A stretch of 64,000 bases of DNA from Pollutimonas sp036675275 (GCA_036675275.1 JAKFFG010000008.1:248001-312000), one strand, 5' to 3'; shown: positions 51,672 through 61,163, numbered from the stretch's first letter. The notes: a model not told the origin generated them from the letters alone. Numbers and translations are program-made.

Positions 51672-52172
51672 ATGCGAGTCTTGTTCACGACAAGCCGGTA
51701 TCTGGCGAAGGCAGGCTTTTATTTGGCCTGCCTCGCGCTGATATTCATGGCCGGGCACATGTTCCTGGATGTGGTCTTGAGGCGCCTGGGAATCTACATA
51801 GAAGGTACGCTTGAATTCACGTCGTATTACTACATGATTTTCGCGGTGTTCTCGGGCCTTGCTTACACGCAATATAAGGACAAGCACATCTCTACTGACA
51901 TTTTGGTCAACCTCCTGCCCAAGAAAGTCTCCGATTCGCTACTTAAATTTAATCTGACCATCCAATTGGTCTTATATGCATTACTGACCTACCAAACCAC
52001 CATAGATGCTTTCAACTCGGCCTCCTTCAACGAAGAGGCCATGGCAAATTTCACCTTTTATATCTGGCCGGCAAAGTTCTCGCTGCCGATCGGGTTCTTC
52101 TCGCTTTGCCTGGTTGTTCTTTCGCAGCTTCTTGCTTCAAAATCCGAGAGAGACGCATGGACGTACAGTTAA
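51672..52172 (+). CDS. TRAP transporter small permease (DctQ)
   Basis: Four-helix inner-membrane subunit of 166 residues, with RRLGIYIEGTLEFTSYYYMI and YKDKHISTDILVNLLP typical of DctQ. It overlaps the large permease start by 16 bp. It pairs with DctM to form the sodium-driven translocator. Confidence 0.92.
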   Translation: MRVLFTTSRYLAKAGFYLACLALIFMAGHMFLDVVLRRLGIYIEGTLEFTSYYYMIFAVFSGLAYTQYKDKHISTDILVNLLPKKVSDSLLKFNLTIQLVLYALLTYQTTIDAFNSASFNEEAMANFTFYIWPAKFSLPIGFFSLCLVVLSQLLASKSERDAWTYS

Positions 52173-53476
52173 TTGTTGGTATCGCTGGCGTTGCCATTGC
52201 GCTGTTTTTGATCTTTTTGAGGGTACCCATTGGGGTAAGTCTCGCCCTGGTTTCGATCATCGGCATAGGCGTAGTGGCAGACGCGGACGTCGCCTTTAGC
52301 ATCATTTCTTCCACGCCCTTCAATTTCGTTGGTCAATGGGAGCTATCCGCGGCACCCATGTTTTTGCTGATGGGATACCTTTGCTCCGAAACCAAACTCA
52401 CTAACGGAATATTCAGGTTTCTGCAGATGCTTCTGCACAGGCTGCCCGGCGGCCTAGCCGTATCCAGCGTCACGGCGTGCGCAATCTTTTCAGCCGCTTC
52501 TGGCTCCAGCGTTGCCACGGCAGGCGCTATGTCCAAGATCGCGGTCCCGGAAATGCTCAAGCGCGGCTATGACCCGTCGCTGGCTACCAGTACGGTTGCC
52601 GCAGCCGGAACCCTTGGATCGCTGATTCCGCCAAGCGTATTGCTGATTCTATACGGAGTGTATGCAAACACGTCCATCGGGCAGTTATTCATGGCCGGCG
52701 TGCTACCCGGGCTGCTGACCGTCCTGCTGTATTTCAGCATGATCATCATCCGGTGCAAATTAAACCCTGAGCTTTATGGCCGTGGAGCGGGAACCACCGA
52801 ATCGTACTCGGGACGAGAGATTCTTAAGGCGTTCACGCAGGTATGGGCGCTCCCCACACTCATCATCTTTGTGATGGTTGGCATCTTCTACGGGTGGTTT
52901 TCGCCCACAGAGGCCGGCGCCATCGGGTCCGTGACGGCCATCTTCATCGCCCTGATCAAGCGAACGATGACGCGCAGCGCCCTGAAGAATGCGGTATATG
53001 ACGCTGCCTACAGTACAGCGAACATATTCCTGATCATGATCGGGTCTATTTTCTTCACGAAGTTTCTGGCTTTGTCTGGCGTGCCGGACGCCTTTACGGG
53101 TTTCATCCTGTCATTCAGCGAAGAGCGCTGGTGGATCGTAGTTTCGGTGATCATCATTTATTTGATTCTGGGCATGTTTATCGACTCGATCGGGATCTTG
53201 CTGCTTACCCTGCCTATCTTGCTGCCCTTGGTCGACGTCGCTCATATCGACCTTGTCTGGTTCGGTATATTGCTGACGAAAATGCTCGAAATAGGCCTCG
53301 TCACTCCGCCCGTCGGCCTGAATGTTTATGTCATCAAAGCGACCGCTCCACCCGGCATCAGCTTGGAAACGATCTTCAAGGGCGTCATCTGGTTCATCCT
53401 GTGCGACGCGGTCTTTCTGATTCTTATTTACTTTTTTCCCGCCATCGTCACCTATCTGCCCAGCATCATGAGGTAA
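52157..53476 (+). CDS. TRAP transporter large permease (DctM)
   Basis: Inner-membrane subunit of 439 residues with about 12 helices. Family motifs are APMFLLMGYLCSE, AASGSSVATAGAMSKIAVPE and GTLGSLIPPSVLLILYGVYA, and near the end LVTPPVGLNVYV. ATG 52157 (MDVQLIVG) is chosen over an upstream frame inside dctQ. It forms the ion-coupled channel for the receptor encoded at 50.6 kb. Confidence 0.94.
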   Translation: MDVQLIVGIAGVAIALFLIFLRVPIGVSLALVSIIGIGVVADADVAFSIISSTPFNFVGQWELSAAPMFLLMGYLCSETKLTNGIFRFLQMLLHRLPGGLAVSSVTACAIFSAASGSSVATAGAMSKIAVPEMLKRGYDPSLATSTVAAAGTLGSLIPPSVLLILYGVYANTSIGQLFMAGVLPGLLTVLLYFSMIIIRCKLNPELYGRGAGTTESYSGREILKAFTQVWALPTLIIFVMVGIFYGWFSPTEAGAIGSVTAIFIALIKRTMTRSALKNAVYDAAYSTANIFLIMIGSIFFTKFLALSGVPDAFTGFILSFSEERWWIVVSVIIIYLILGMFIDSIGILLLTLPILLPLVDVAHIDLVWFGILLTKMLEIGLVTPPVGLNVYVIKATAPPGISLETIFKGVIWFILCDAVFLILIYFFPAIVTYLPSIMR

Positions 53477-53484
53477 CCCCGATA

Positions 53485-54714
53485 ATGTATACAGTTCTGA
53501 AAAACGCCAGCTATCTGGATGTCCGCTCTGGCACCTATCACACCGATAAGTCGATCATTATCAAGGGTGACAAGATCGAAAGAATCGCCGATGCTGGTAG
53601 CGTCGAAGGCCTGAATGATGCGAACATCATAGATTGCACGGGGCTGCATCTGCTGCCCGGCCTAATTGACGCGCATGTGCACAGCACTGCAATTACCCCA
53701 GACTTTGCCGAACTCGAAGTCACCTCCCCGTTTTATATTGCGATCAAGTCCGCCGATATCCTCTCGGGCATGCTGCAGCGCGGTTTCACCACGGTTCGTG
53801 ATGCTGGCGGGGCCGACTATGGCCTGGCGGCCGCTACGCTGGAAAATCCCGCGCTGGGCCCAGAGGTCCTGTATTGTGGCAAGGCACTATCGCAGACTGG
53901 CGGGCACGGAGACGTCCGTACCAAGGGGCGGCGGCAATTCGAGGGCTGCTTCTGCTGTGCCGGTCTCGGCATTGTGGTCGATGGCGTTTCGCAGGTGCGC
54001 CGTGCGGCGCGCGACGAGATCCGAAAAGGGGCCACGCAGATCAAGATCATGGCATCCGGCGGCGTTTCGTCGCCAACCGACCGCATCGACAGCACCCAGT
54101 TTTCCATAGAGGAAATCCGTGCCATCGTCGAGGAGGCCGATGCTGCAAACATCTATTGCATGGCCCATGCCTATACAGCGCGCGCCATCAAGCGCCTGCT
54201 ACGCAACGGGGTCAGGACCATCGAGCACGGCAATTTGCTCGATGAAGAATGCTGCGATCTTTTTGTGGAGACCGGCGCATATCTGGTACCCACCCTAATC
54301 ACCTACCAGGCTCTGGCCAATGAGGGAGTGGCCAGCGGCTTGCCGGCTTCGATGGAAGAAAAAATCTACACCGTGCTGGAGGCCGGCAACGTGGCCCTGA
54401 AAATGGCCTATGACAAAGGCGTCAAGATGCTGTATGGATCCGATCTTCTCGGAACCATGCAGCGGCACCAACTGCAGGAATTCAGCATTCGCTCAAAAGT
54501 TGTCAGCAACATCGACCTGATCCGCCAGGCGACGGTCAATGCGGCGGAATGCTTTGGCAGGGTAGGCGATATTGGCGAAATTCTGGAAGGCGGGCTAGCT
54601 AATATCATTGCTTATCGAAATGATCCTCTTAAGGATATCCAGGTGCTCGTGAATCCAGAAGACAACTTAAGTCTGATCGTCAATCGCGGGGTAACCGTTA
54701 AAGACCAAGTCTAA
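53485..54714 (+). CDS. Metal-dependent amidohydrolase (prolidase/imidazolonepropionase-like)
   Basis: Hydrolase of 409 residues. Metal sites: LLPGLIDAHVHST (HxH), the lysine in QIKIMASGGVSSP, His in MAHAYTARAIKRLL and TIEHGNLL, and Asp in YGSDLLG. These fit the Sgx9260/Xaa-Arg-type amidohydrolase group, which acts on N-acyl or dipeptide substrates. ATG 53485 is used; the longer open frame lies inside dctM. It directly follows the TRAP transporter, so it probably acts on the imported compound. A 7-bp stem-loop (54742-54770) follows. Confidence 0.92.
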   Translation: MYTVLKNASYLDVRSGTYHTDKSIIIKGDKIERIADAGSVEGLNDANIIDCTGLHLLPGLIDAHVHSTAITPDFAELEVTSPFYIAIKSADILSGMLQRGFTTVRDAGGADYGLAAATLENPALGPEVLYCGKALSQTGGHGDVRTKGRRQFEGCFCCAGLGIVVDGVSQVRRAARDEIRKGATQIKIMASGGVSSPTDRIDSTQFSIEEIRAIVEEADAANIYCMAHAYTARAIKRLLRNGVRTIEHGNLLDEECCDLFVETGAYLVPTLITYQALANEGVASGLPASMEEKIYTVLEAGNVALKMAYDKGVKMLYGSDLLGTMQRHQLQEFSIRSKVVSNIDLIRQATVNAAECFGRVGDIGEILEGGLANIIAYRNDPLKDIQVLVNPEDNLSLIVNRGVTVKDQV

Positions 54715-54741
54715 GTACCGGAACGGCCAACTGGATGGTCA

Positions 54742-54770
54742 GGCATCGTAAATGCGAAGCGTCCGATGCC
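54742..54770 (+). terminator. Weak stem-loop after TRAP/amidohydrolase operon
   Basis: GGCATCG (54742-54748) and CGATGCC (54764-54770) pair over 7 bp with a 15-base loop. There is no T run, so a rho-independent role is doubtful, but it lies 28 bp past the last gene of the operon. Confidence 0.35.
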
Positions 54771-54850
54771 ACTGCCATGTTGCCCCTACGCGTCTTGATG
54801 ATCTATAACTTGGGCCCGACCAGGAGCGCGCTTTAGGCAAGGGTTATGTT

Positions 54851-55762
54851 TCAAGCAGGCGTGGCGCCGTGCTGGCTGGCCTTGGCCTTCGTTTGTTTCC
54901 GGATCAGGGCGATCAGGGCCGTGCTGGCCGGGGTTTGATCATGCCTTTCCATGAACAGCAAACCGTGGGTGCGGATGGGAGTCGGGCCCTCCAGGGGAAT
55001 AACGCAAAGGGGCTTATTATGTTCCGCCACCGCGCTGGGCGCCGCGATGATACCCACGTTTTCACGCACGAGCAGTCCCAGCATGGCCGGAATCGTGTTC
55101 ATTTCCGCGATAACGTTGGGCGTGGCCCCGGCAACGTTGAAGCACTCGTCCAGCAAGCGGCGCGTTGAAAAACTGGGCGGCAGCAAGACCAGGGATTCGC
55201 GATGCAGCTCGGCCATCCGCAGGCGCTTGCGCTTGGAGAGCGGGTGCGACTGGGCAACGATCAGGGCCAGTTCTTCGTTGAACAGCGGCTCAAAGCGTAT
55301 TCCCTCCTGCTGCTCGGGGCGGTATGCAATGCCTACATCCAGCTGCTCAGCCTTCAGCCCATCTGTGATCGCGTCGCCAGACAGCTCTTCGATAACAATC
55401 TTGACCGTAGGATTCTGCTTCAGAAACAGCGCCACACAGTCGGGAAGAAAGCCCAGATTGAAAGTATGGGTAGTGCCTATGCGTACCGTTCCCGTCATGG
55501 GAATAACGGTTTGCTTCAGCTCGCTAAGGCCCTGGTCGATGACCGCCAGCGCCCGAGTGGCATAGGTAAGGAATGACTCTCCGGCTTCGGTAAGCACCAC
55601 CTGTTTGCCGCTGCGGTTGAACAGGCGCTGTCCGATTTCTTCTTCCAGCTGGCGTATCTGGTGCGACAGTGTGGACTGGGTCACATGAACGCGTTCCGCC
55701 GCGCGCGTAAAGTTCAGCGAGCCCGCCAGGGCGATGAAATAGCGTAAATGTCTGAGTTCCAT
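54851..55762 (-). CDS. LysR-family regulator (CynR-like)
   Basis: LysR regulator of 303 residues: HTH (about residues 1-60, LNFTRAAERVHVTQSTLSHQ) and effector domain of the CynR/CbbR type (MTGTVRIGTTHTFNLGFLPD). Start MELRHLRYF at 55762 with AGGG upstream is favoured over an ATG at 55786. It is divergent from the Bug / reductase / lyase / CoA-transferase operon with 146 bp between and likely controls it. Confidence 0.92.
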   Translation of the reverse strand: MELRHLRYFIALAGSLNFTRAAERVHVTQSTLSHQIRQLEEEIGQRLFNRSGKQVVLTEAGESFLTYATRALAVIDQGLSELKQTVIPMTGTVRIGTTHTFNLGFLPDCVALFLKQNPTVKIVIEELSGDAITDGLKAEQLDVGIAYRPEQQEGIRFEPLFNEELALIVAQSHPLSKRKRLRMAELHRESLVLLPPSFSTRRLLDECFNVAGATPNVIAEMNTIPAMLGLLVRENVGIIAAPSAVAEHNKPLCVIPLEGPTPIRTHGLLFMERHDQTPASTALIALIRKQTKAKASQHGATPA

Positions 55763-55775
55763 ATCGGGCCCTGCT

Positions 55776-55792
55776 ATCGATGGCATCGATGG
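55776..55792. promoter_or_regulatory. Repeated ATCGATGG motif
   Basis: ATCGATGG occurs twice with a one-base gap (55776-55783 and 55785-55792) just upstream of the LysR start, between it and the Bug gene. It is a candidate LysR site. Confidence 0.4.
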
Positions 55793-55908
55793 TAACTGAC
55801 GAAATCAATCATTTCTATCTTTTTATGTGGGCGTATAGACTTGGTCGTTCAATAAGTTGGATACCAAGAACCAATCGGCGCAGACGCGCGAAAAAGGAAG
55901 AGACAAAC

Positions 55909-56913
55909 ATGAATTTTTCAAAATCGGAACTGGTACACGGTCGTGCGTGGCAGCGTCTTATGATCACCCTGGTTGCCGCGCCTTTGTTTTGTATGGCGGC
56001 GCCTGCGCAGTCGGAAGAATTTCCCTCGAAGGCAATACGGATGGTGGTGCCATTCGGTCCGGGGACGACCACCGATACGATTTCACGGCTGGTCGCGGAC
56101 AGAATGTCGAAAGAGCTGGGCCAGTCCATCGTTATCGAAAACAAGGCGGGCGCGGGCGGCACGATAGGTACCGCCCAGGTGGGCCGAAGCGCCCCGGACG
56201 GCTATACCATCATCATGGGCACGGTCGGGACGCATGCCATCAATAAAGAGCTGTATTCAAAGCGGGGCTACGATCCCCAGACCGATTTCGAGCCCATCGC
56301 CTTTGTAGGGCAAACGCCCACTTTTCTTGTCGTAAGCGGCAGTTCCCCGTATCACTCGGTCAAGGATCTTGGCGACGCCGCGGCAAAGCCGCCTGGCGTT
56401 ACCTTCTCATCCGCAGGCAGCGGCACGTCCGGCCATCTTGCGGGCGAATTGCTTAAAGACCGCTTGGGCGGAGAGATGCTGCACATTCCATACAAAGAAG
56501 GCAGCATGGGCATGCAGGACGTGATGTCGGGCGAAGTGCAGTTCATGTTCTACCATCCCGCCGCCGTACTGCCGCATGTAAAGGCCGGCAAGCTTCGCGC
56601 CATCGGCGTATCAAGCAGTCGTCGCAGCATTGCCGCCCCCGACGTGGCCAGTATCGCGGAACAGACCAACAGTGATTTCGATCTGGTCGCATGGTTCATG
56701 ATGTATGCGCCGGCGGGAACCCCACAGCCCGTCATGGACAAGCTGAAGAAAGCAGCCCATGTCGCGCTGAGCGATGCCGACCTGGCTGCCAAACTCAAGG
56801 CCCAGGGTGTAGAGCCTGGTGGCGAATCCACCAAGGACCTGGCAAAGTTCGAAGCCGACGAAATCGGCAAGTGGGCTGAACTGGTAAAGAAATCCGGCGC
56901 AAAGGTCAACTGA
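55909..56913 (+). CDS. Bug/TctC-family solute-binding protein
   Basis: Periplasmic receptor of 334 residues. A long signal region (about 1-36, cut near AQSEEFPSKAIRM) precedes the family motifs MVVPFGPGTTTDTISRLVAD, ENKAGAGGTIGTAQVGR and HIPYKEGSMGMQDVMSGEV. ATG 55909 with GGAAGAG is chosen; the upstream frame is not supported. It lies 4 bp before the maleylacetate-reductase-like gene, so receptor and enzymes form one operon. Ligand likely a di- or tricarboxylate feeding those enzymes. Confidence 0.93.
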   Translation: MNFSKSELVHGRAWQRLMITLVAAPLFCMAAPAQSEEFPSKAIRMVVPFGPGTTTDTISRLVADRMSKELGQSIVIENKAGAGGTIGTAQVGRSAPDGYTIIMGTVGTHAINKELYSKRGYDPQTDFEPIAFVGQTPTFLVVSGSSPYHSVKDLGDAAAKPPGVTFSSAGSGTSGHLAGELLKDRLGGEMLHIPYKEGSMGMQDVMSGEVQFMFYHPAAVLPHVKAGKLRAIGVSSSRRSIAAPDVASIAEQTNSDFDLVAWFMMYAPAGTPQPVMDKLKKAAHVALSDADLAAKLKAQGVEPGGESTKDLAKFEADEIGKWAELVKKSGAKVN

Positions 56914-56917
56914 CGCA

Positions 56918-57982
56918 ATGCAAACCTTCATATATACCGCGCAGCCCGTCCGTGTCGTATTTGGCGTGGACGCATGGAGCGCCTTGAAAGACGAGGTTGC
57001 GCTGCTAGGCGCGCAGAAAGTGCTTGTTCTGTGCACGCCGCGCCAACGCGCACTGGCCGAGCGCGCTTGCGAAGCGCTTGCGGAATACAGCGCCGGTATA
57101 TATGACCAGGCGGTCATGCATGTGCCCGCCGCCACGGTGAACGAGGCTCTGCGCGCCCTGCGCGTATCAGCGGCAGACTGCGTCGTGGCCATAGGCGGCG
57201 GCTCCACCATAGGCCTGGCCAAGGCGCTGGCCATGCAAACCACGCTATCCATATTGGCTGTGCCGACCACGTATTCCGGCTCGGAGATGACATCCATTTA
57301 TGGCGTGACCGAAAACGGCCTCAAGAAAACAGGCAAAGACCCTCGCGTATTGCCGCGCACCGTCATCTACGACCCATCCCTTACCGTGAAGCTGCCTTTC
57401 GACACCTCGGTCGTGAGCGGCATGAACGCCATCGCGCACGCCGCCGAAGGCTTGTATGCCCAGGACGGCAACCCCGTGCTGGCATTGATGGCGGAAGAGG
57501 GCATACGCGCCATGGCCAGCGGCTTGCGCCGGCTGAAACAGGATGTGGATTCGCTTAGCGCAAGAGGGGAGTGCCTGTACGGCGCCTGGCTGTGCGGCAC
57601 GGTGCTGGGCAATGCCGGCATGGCCTTGCATCACAAGCTATGCCATACGCTGGGCGGCAGCTTCAATCTGCCGCACGCCCAGACCCATTCGGTTGTTCTG
57701 CCGCATGCCATAGCCTACAACGCCGGCGCGGCCGCCTCGGCAATGCAACGCATCTCGCGCGCCCTAGGGCAAGACCACGTACCTGCGGCGGGCGCCTTGT
57801 ATGACCTGGCCCAGTCGCTAGGCGCGCCGCTGACACTACAAGAGATAGGCATGGGCCGGGAGCACCTGGACCAGGCCGCGGACATCGCGGCTTCCATGCC
57901 GTACTGGAATCCCCGCGCCATCGAGCGCGGGAGCATGCGCACTTTGTTGCAAGCCGCGTTCGACGGGCTGCGGCCCGCTTGA
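56918..57982 (+). CDS. Maleylacetate reductase-like iron-containing dehydrogenase
   Basis: Group III metal-dependent dehydrogenase of 354 residues. NAD(P)-binding GGGSTIGLAKALAM and VPTTYSGSEMT are visible, plus the metal-site histidines in NAIAHAAEGLY, MALHHKLCHTLGGSF and HAQTHSVVLPH. These wordings match maleylacetate reductases, which reduce maleylacetate to 3-oxoadipate. No dioxygenase is near, so an unsaturated or 3-oxo dicarboxylate other than maleylacetate may be its substrate. Second gene of the operon, 19 bp before the citryl-CoA-lyase-like gene. Confidence 0.9.
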   Translation: MQTFIYTAQPVRVVFGVDAWSALKDEVALLGAQKVLVLCTPRQRALAERACEALAEYSAGIYDQAVMHVPAATVNEALRALRVSAADCVVAIGGGSTIGLAKALAMQTTLSILAVPTTYSGSEMTSIYGVTENGLKKTGKDPRVLPRTVIYDPSLTVKLPFDTSVVSGMNAIAHAAEGLYAQDGNPVLALMAEEGIRAMASGLRRLKQDVDSLSARGECLYGAWLCGTVLGNAGMALHHKLCHTLGGSFNLPHAQTHSVVLPHAIAYNAGAAASAMQRISRALGQDHVPAAGALYDLAQSLGAPLTLQEIGMGREHLDQAADIAASMPYWNPRAIERGSMRTLLQAAFDGLRPA

Positions 57983-58001
57983 AGCTACTCACAGGAACAA
58001 T

Positions 58002-58811
58002 ATGAAAATCGGTAAAGAAACCATACCTCGCTCGGCCATTTGCACATCGAACGCCGAAACCATTGTCGTAAGAGGAAAAGACCTTGCCGTCGACTTGATC
58101 GGCAAAATGTCTTTCACCGATTATTTTCACTTGCTGGTGACCGGCCAGCCGCCTACGCCGGCGGCAACCGCCGTATTGAACGCGACCCTGGTTGCCATTG
58201 CCGAACACGGCCTGGTGCCCAGCGTACAAGCCAGCCGCATGACTTTGGCGGCGGCGCCCGACGCCCTGCAGGGAGCCGTAGCGGCAGGCATACTGGGTTG
58301 CGGGTCGGTGATTTTGGGCGCCTCCGAAACCTGCGGCATCTTCCTCGAAGAGATCCGTGTGCGGGCGGGCGACAGCAAGGATTATGTCGACGCGGCAAAG
58401 CAGGTCGTGGGCGAGTATCGCGCAGCCAAGCGCGCCATTCCCGGCTATGGCCACCCTTTGCATAAAGAGCGCGATCCTCGGGTAACCGCACTGTTCAGGG
58501 TCGCGGAGCAAGCCGGCGCCGACATGACCTATGTGCAGATCGCCGACGCGGTCGAAACAGCGATTCCCGAGGTGGTGGGCAAAAACCTCATGCTCAACGT
58601 ATCGGCGGCCATCCCGGCAGTCCTGCTGGGCGTGGGCTTTCCCATGACGGCTCTAAGAGGCGTTCCCATTCTTGCCCGTACGGCAGGCCTTATCGGCCAC
58701 CTGACCGAAGAATTCCAGAAGCCCATCGGCTTTGCCCTGTCGTACCAGGCGACACGCGAGTACGTCTACGACGGAGAGACGCCAGACGGCTTCATGCCCG
58801 ACCACGCTTAG
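58002..58811 (+). CDS. Citryl-CoA lyase-like short citrate synthase homologue
   Basis: Protein of 269 residues of the citrate synthase superfamily, lacking the large N-terminal part of citrate synthase and matching the CCL domain of ATP-citrate lyase and stand-alone citryl-CoA lyases. Catalytic candidates are His151, His154 and Asp158 (GYGHPLHKERDPR) and His233 (LIGHLTEEF). It should split a (3S)-3-hydroxy-3-carboxyacyl-CoA, such as citryl-CoA, into acetyl-CoA and a 2-oxoacid. It follows the reductase by 19 bp and precedes a CoA-transferase that could make its CoA ester. Confidence 0.87.
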   Translation: MKIGKETIPRSAICTSNAETIVVRGKDLAVDLIGKMSFTDYFHLLVTGQPPTPAATAVLNATLVAIAEHGLVPSVQASRMTLAAAPDALQGAVAAGILGCGSVILGASETCGIFLEEIRVRAGDSKDYVDAAKQVVGEYRAAKRAIPGYGHPLHKERDPRVTALFRVAEQAGADMTYVQIADAVETAIPEVVGKNLMLNVSAAIPAVLLGVGFPMTALRGVPILARTAGLIGHLTEEFQKPIGFALSYQATREYVYDGETPDGFMPDHA

Positions 58812-58901
58812 TAGGCGTGGCGATCACCAAACTAAATCGTTGAAACGAAGCAACCATCGAGCGGCCGCCATGCCAGCGTTGGTGCTTCCCGGAGTTTTAC
58901 C

Positions 58902-60068
58902 ATGATCAAAGTACTGAACGGCATACGCGTGCTGGAACAGGGAACGTTTATTACGGGCCCGGCGGCAGGCATGTTGCTGGGCGACCTTGGCGCGGACGTC
59001 GTCAAGATCGAGCAGCCCGGCGCCGGCGACCCGTTCCGGGCATTCAAGGGAGGACTGTACAGCCCTCACTTTCAGACCTACAACCGCAACAAGCGCAGCG
59101 TCACCCTGAACACCAAAGATGCCGCCGACCTGGCGGTTTTCGATGAGCTGATCAGCACGGCGGACGTCTATATCCAGAACTTTCGCCCCGGAGCCGCCGA
59201 CCGGCTCAATGTGGGCGAAGAGCGGCTACGCAAAATAAACCCCCGCCTGATCTACTGCTCGATCAGCGGTTTTGGGCCCACGGGCCCGGCAGCGGGGCGG
59301 CCCGCCTACGATTCCGTGGCGCAGGCCGCCAGCGGCTTCCTGGGCTTGCTGATCAATCCTGAAAACCCGCGCGTCGTCGGCCCTGCGCTGGCCGATTCCA
59401 TCACCGGCTTCTATGCCGCCTACGGGATTCTGGGTGCGCTGCACGAGCGCAACAGCACGGGCGTCGGCCGCAAAGTGGAAGTGTCCATGCTGGAAGCCAT
59501 GAGCCACTTCAATCTGGATGCGTTCACGCACTATTATTCGGCGGGCGAGGTGATGGGGCCTTACAGCCGGCCCAGCGTTTCCCAATCCTACGTAATGAAG
59601 TGTGCCGACGACAAATGGGTGGCCCTGCATATGTCGTCGCCCGAAAAATTCTGGCAGGGCCTGGCGACAGCGATCGAGCAGCCTTCGTTATTCCAGGATC
59701 CACGCTTTTCCGATCGCAGCGGACGCATTCAGAACCAGGAAGCGCTCATCCAGATCCTGGGCGGTATATTTGCGAAGCACTCCCGCGCAGAATGGTGTCG
59801 ACGTCTGGAAGCGGAAGATGTGCCCTATGCCCCCATGTACGACACCAGTGAAGCGCTTGAAGACCCGCAGGCCAAGCATCTGGAGCTGCTGGTTTCGGCC
59901 AAGCACAAGACCATGGGCGACTTTCATACCGTGCGCCCGCCGGTTTCGTTCGACGGGCAGCGGAGTACTGAAGTGGTGCCGCCGCCGGTTTTGGGTGAGC
60001 ATAATGAGGAAGTGCTTGGGATTGTGCGGAGTCGGCTTGGGTCGGTGAGAGAGGGGTTAAGTGAGTAG
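58902..60068 (+). CDS. CaiB/BaiF family (class III) CoA-transferase
   Basis: CoA-transferase of 388 residues. N-terminal VLNGIRVLEQGTFITGPAAG and DLGADVVKIEQPG, with Asp165 in ALADSITGFYAAYG at the catalytic place. It differs clearly from the first CoA-transferase (1.9 kb) but shares its layout. Last gene of the Bug / reductase / lyase operon; it likely forms the acyl-CoA cleaved by the lyase. The 186 bp after it lead to another LysR gene. Confidence 0.92.
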   Translation: MIKVLNGIRVLEQGTFITGPAAGMLLGDLGADVVKIEQPGAGDPFRAFKGGLYSPHFQTYNRNKRSVTLNTKDAADLAVFDELISTADVYIQNFRPGAADRLNVGEERLRKINPRLIYCSISGFGPTGPAAGRPAYDSVAQAASGFLGLLINPENPRVVGPALADSITGFYAAYGILGALHERNSTGVGRKVEVSMLEAMSHFNLDAFTHYYSAGEVMGPYSRPSVSQSYVMKCADDKWVALHMSSPEKFWQGLATAIEQPSLFQDPRFSDRSGRIQNQEALIQILGGIFAKHSRAEWCRRLEAEDVPYAPMYDTSEALEDPQAKHLELLVSAKHKTMGDFHTVRPPVSFDGQRSTEVVPPPVLGEHNEEVLGIVRSRLGSVREGLSE

Positions 60069-60138
60069 ATTCAGTTCTGGCGATTTTAAGTTGGCATGCA
60101 ATGATGTTTGACCCAGCACATTCAAGTAGCGCGTATGA

Positions 60139-60157
60139 TTCGAAAAATTCTTTCGAA
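60139..60157. promoter_or_regulatory. Inverted repeat upstream of LysR gene
   Basis: TTCGAAA-AATTC-TTTCGAA is a perfect 7-bp inverted repeat with a 5-bp spacer, 97 bp before the LysR start at 60255. It fits an operator for that or another dimeric regulator. Confidence 0.55.
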
Positions 60158-60254
60158 AACCCTGCGAAATCCGAGCGATAGACCTGATAGGATCGTTTTG
60201 ACCGGATACGGCGTGGCCGAAAACTAAGTAGGAGTTAATAGCGCAGGTGATGCC

Positions 60255-61163
60255 ATGTTGACGTTCAAGCAGATCGAGGCACTTTATTGGGTGGTGGAGC
60301 TTGGCGGGTTCGCCAAGGCGGCCGATAAGCTCAATACCACGCAGTCGGCGATTACGAAACGGATCAAAGAGCTGGAAGCCGATTTCGATATCCAGGTTTT
60401 TGACCGCTCTTCGAAGAAGGCGGTCATTACCCAGAAGGGCCGCGAAATCTTCGAGATGGCGGACAGCCTTCTGTCGCTGCGCGATGTGATGCTCATAAGG
60501 CTAAAGGGGCATCACACATTCTCCGGCACGCTTCGCCTGGGGATCACTGAAATCACCGCGATGACGTGGCTGCCCGATCTAATACGCGAATTGAAAATAT
60601 TCTTCCCGCAATTGAAAGTGACGCCTATCATCGGTATGGCGGCCGAACTGCATAAGAATTTGCTCGAGGCGCGCCTTGATATGGCCTTCCTGCACGGTGA
60701 CCTGCGCGGCCCTTTGCTGCAGGCCGAGCCGCTGGGGATATTGAAGTTTGCCTGGATGGGCAGCCCCGAGCTCATTTCAGGCGACAAGATATATACCCCC
60801 GAGGAAATCTCGAAGATGTTCCTGATTCGCCAGGATCGGGAGTCGGGGCTTAATGGCATTTATGATGAATGGTTAAAGCCCTACAACGCAGAACAAAACC
60901 TTTTTACGATCAATAGCCTTCTGGCGATGGCGGGCCTGGCGGTTGCCGGTTTCGGCGTGTCGTGCCTGCCCATGGATTATTTCTATAGCCTGGTGCAGCA
61001 AAGAAAGTTGATCGTCGCTCAAACCACCAAGCCCACGCCCCAGTCGGAGTATTGTTCGATGTACTTGAAGAACATGAACAGTGCGCTATATCAGGAGATT
61101 GCGGAGCTGGCTCGGCAGTGCTGCAATTTCGCCGTGCCTTACGGTACGGCGGTGGTGACATGA
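60255..61163 (+). CDS. LysR-family regulator
   Basis: LysR regulator of 302 residues: HTH (about 1-62, GGFAKAADKLNTTQSAITKRI) and effector domain. It follows the CoA-transferase on the same strand and converges with the ABC transporter, its stop codon touching that of the ATPase (TGA-TCA at 61161-61166). It may regulate the CoA-dependent catabolic operon or the transporter; neither can be chosen from sequence. Confidence 0.9.
   Translation: MLTFKQIEALYWVVELGGFAKAADKLNTTQSAITKRIKELEADFDIQVFDRSSKKAVITQKGREIFEMADSLLSLRDVMLIRLKGHHTFSGTLRLGITEITAMTWLPDLIRELKIFFPQLKVTPIIGMAAELHKNLLEARLDMAFLHGDLRGPLLQAEPLGILKFAWMGSPELISGDKIYTPEEISKMFLIRQDRESGLNGIYDEWLKPYNAEQNLFTINSLLAMAGLAVAGFGVSCLPMDYFYSLVQQRKLIVAQTTKPTPQSEYCSMYLKNMNSALYQEIAELARQCCNFAVPYGTAVVT

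Noticed and set aside
53131..53484. Longer N-terminus for the amidohydrolase after the TRAP genes
   Set aside because: It lies in another frame of dctM; ATG 53485 begins the conserved fold.
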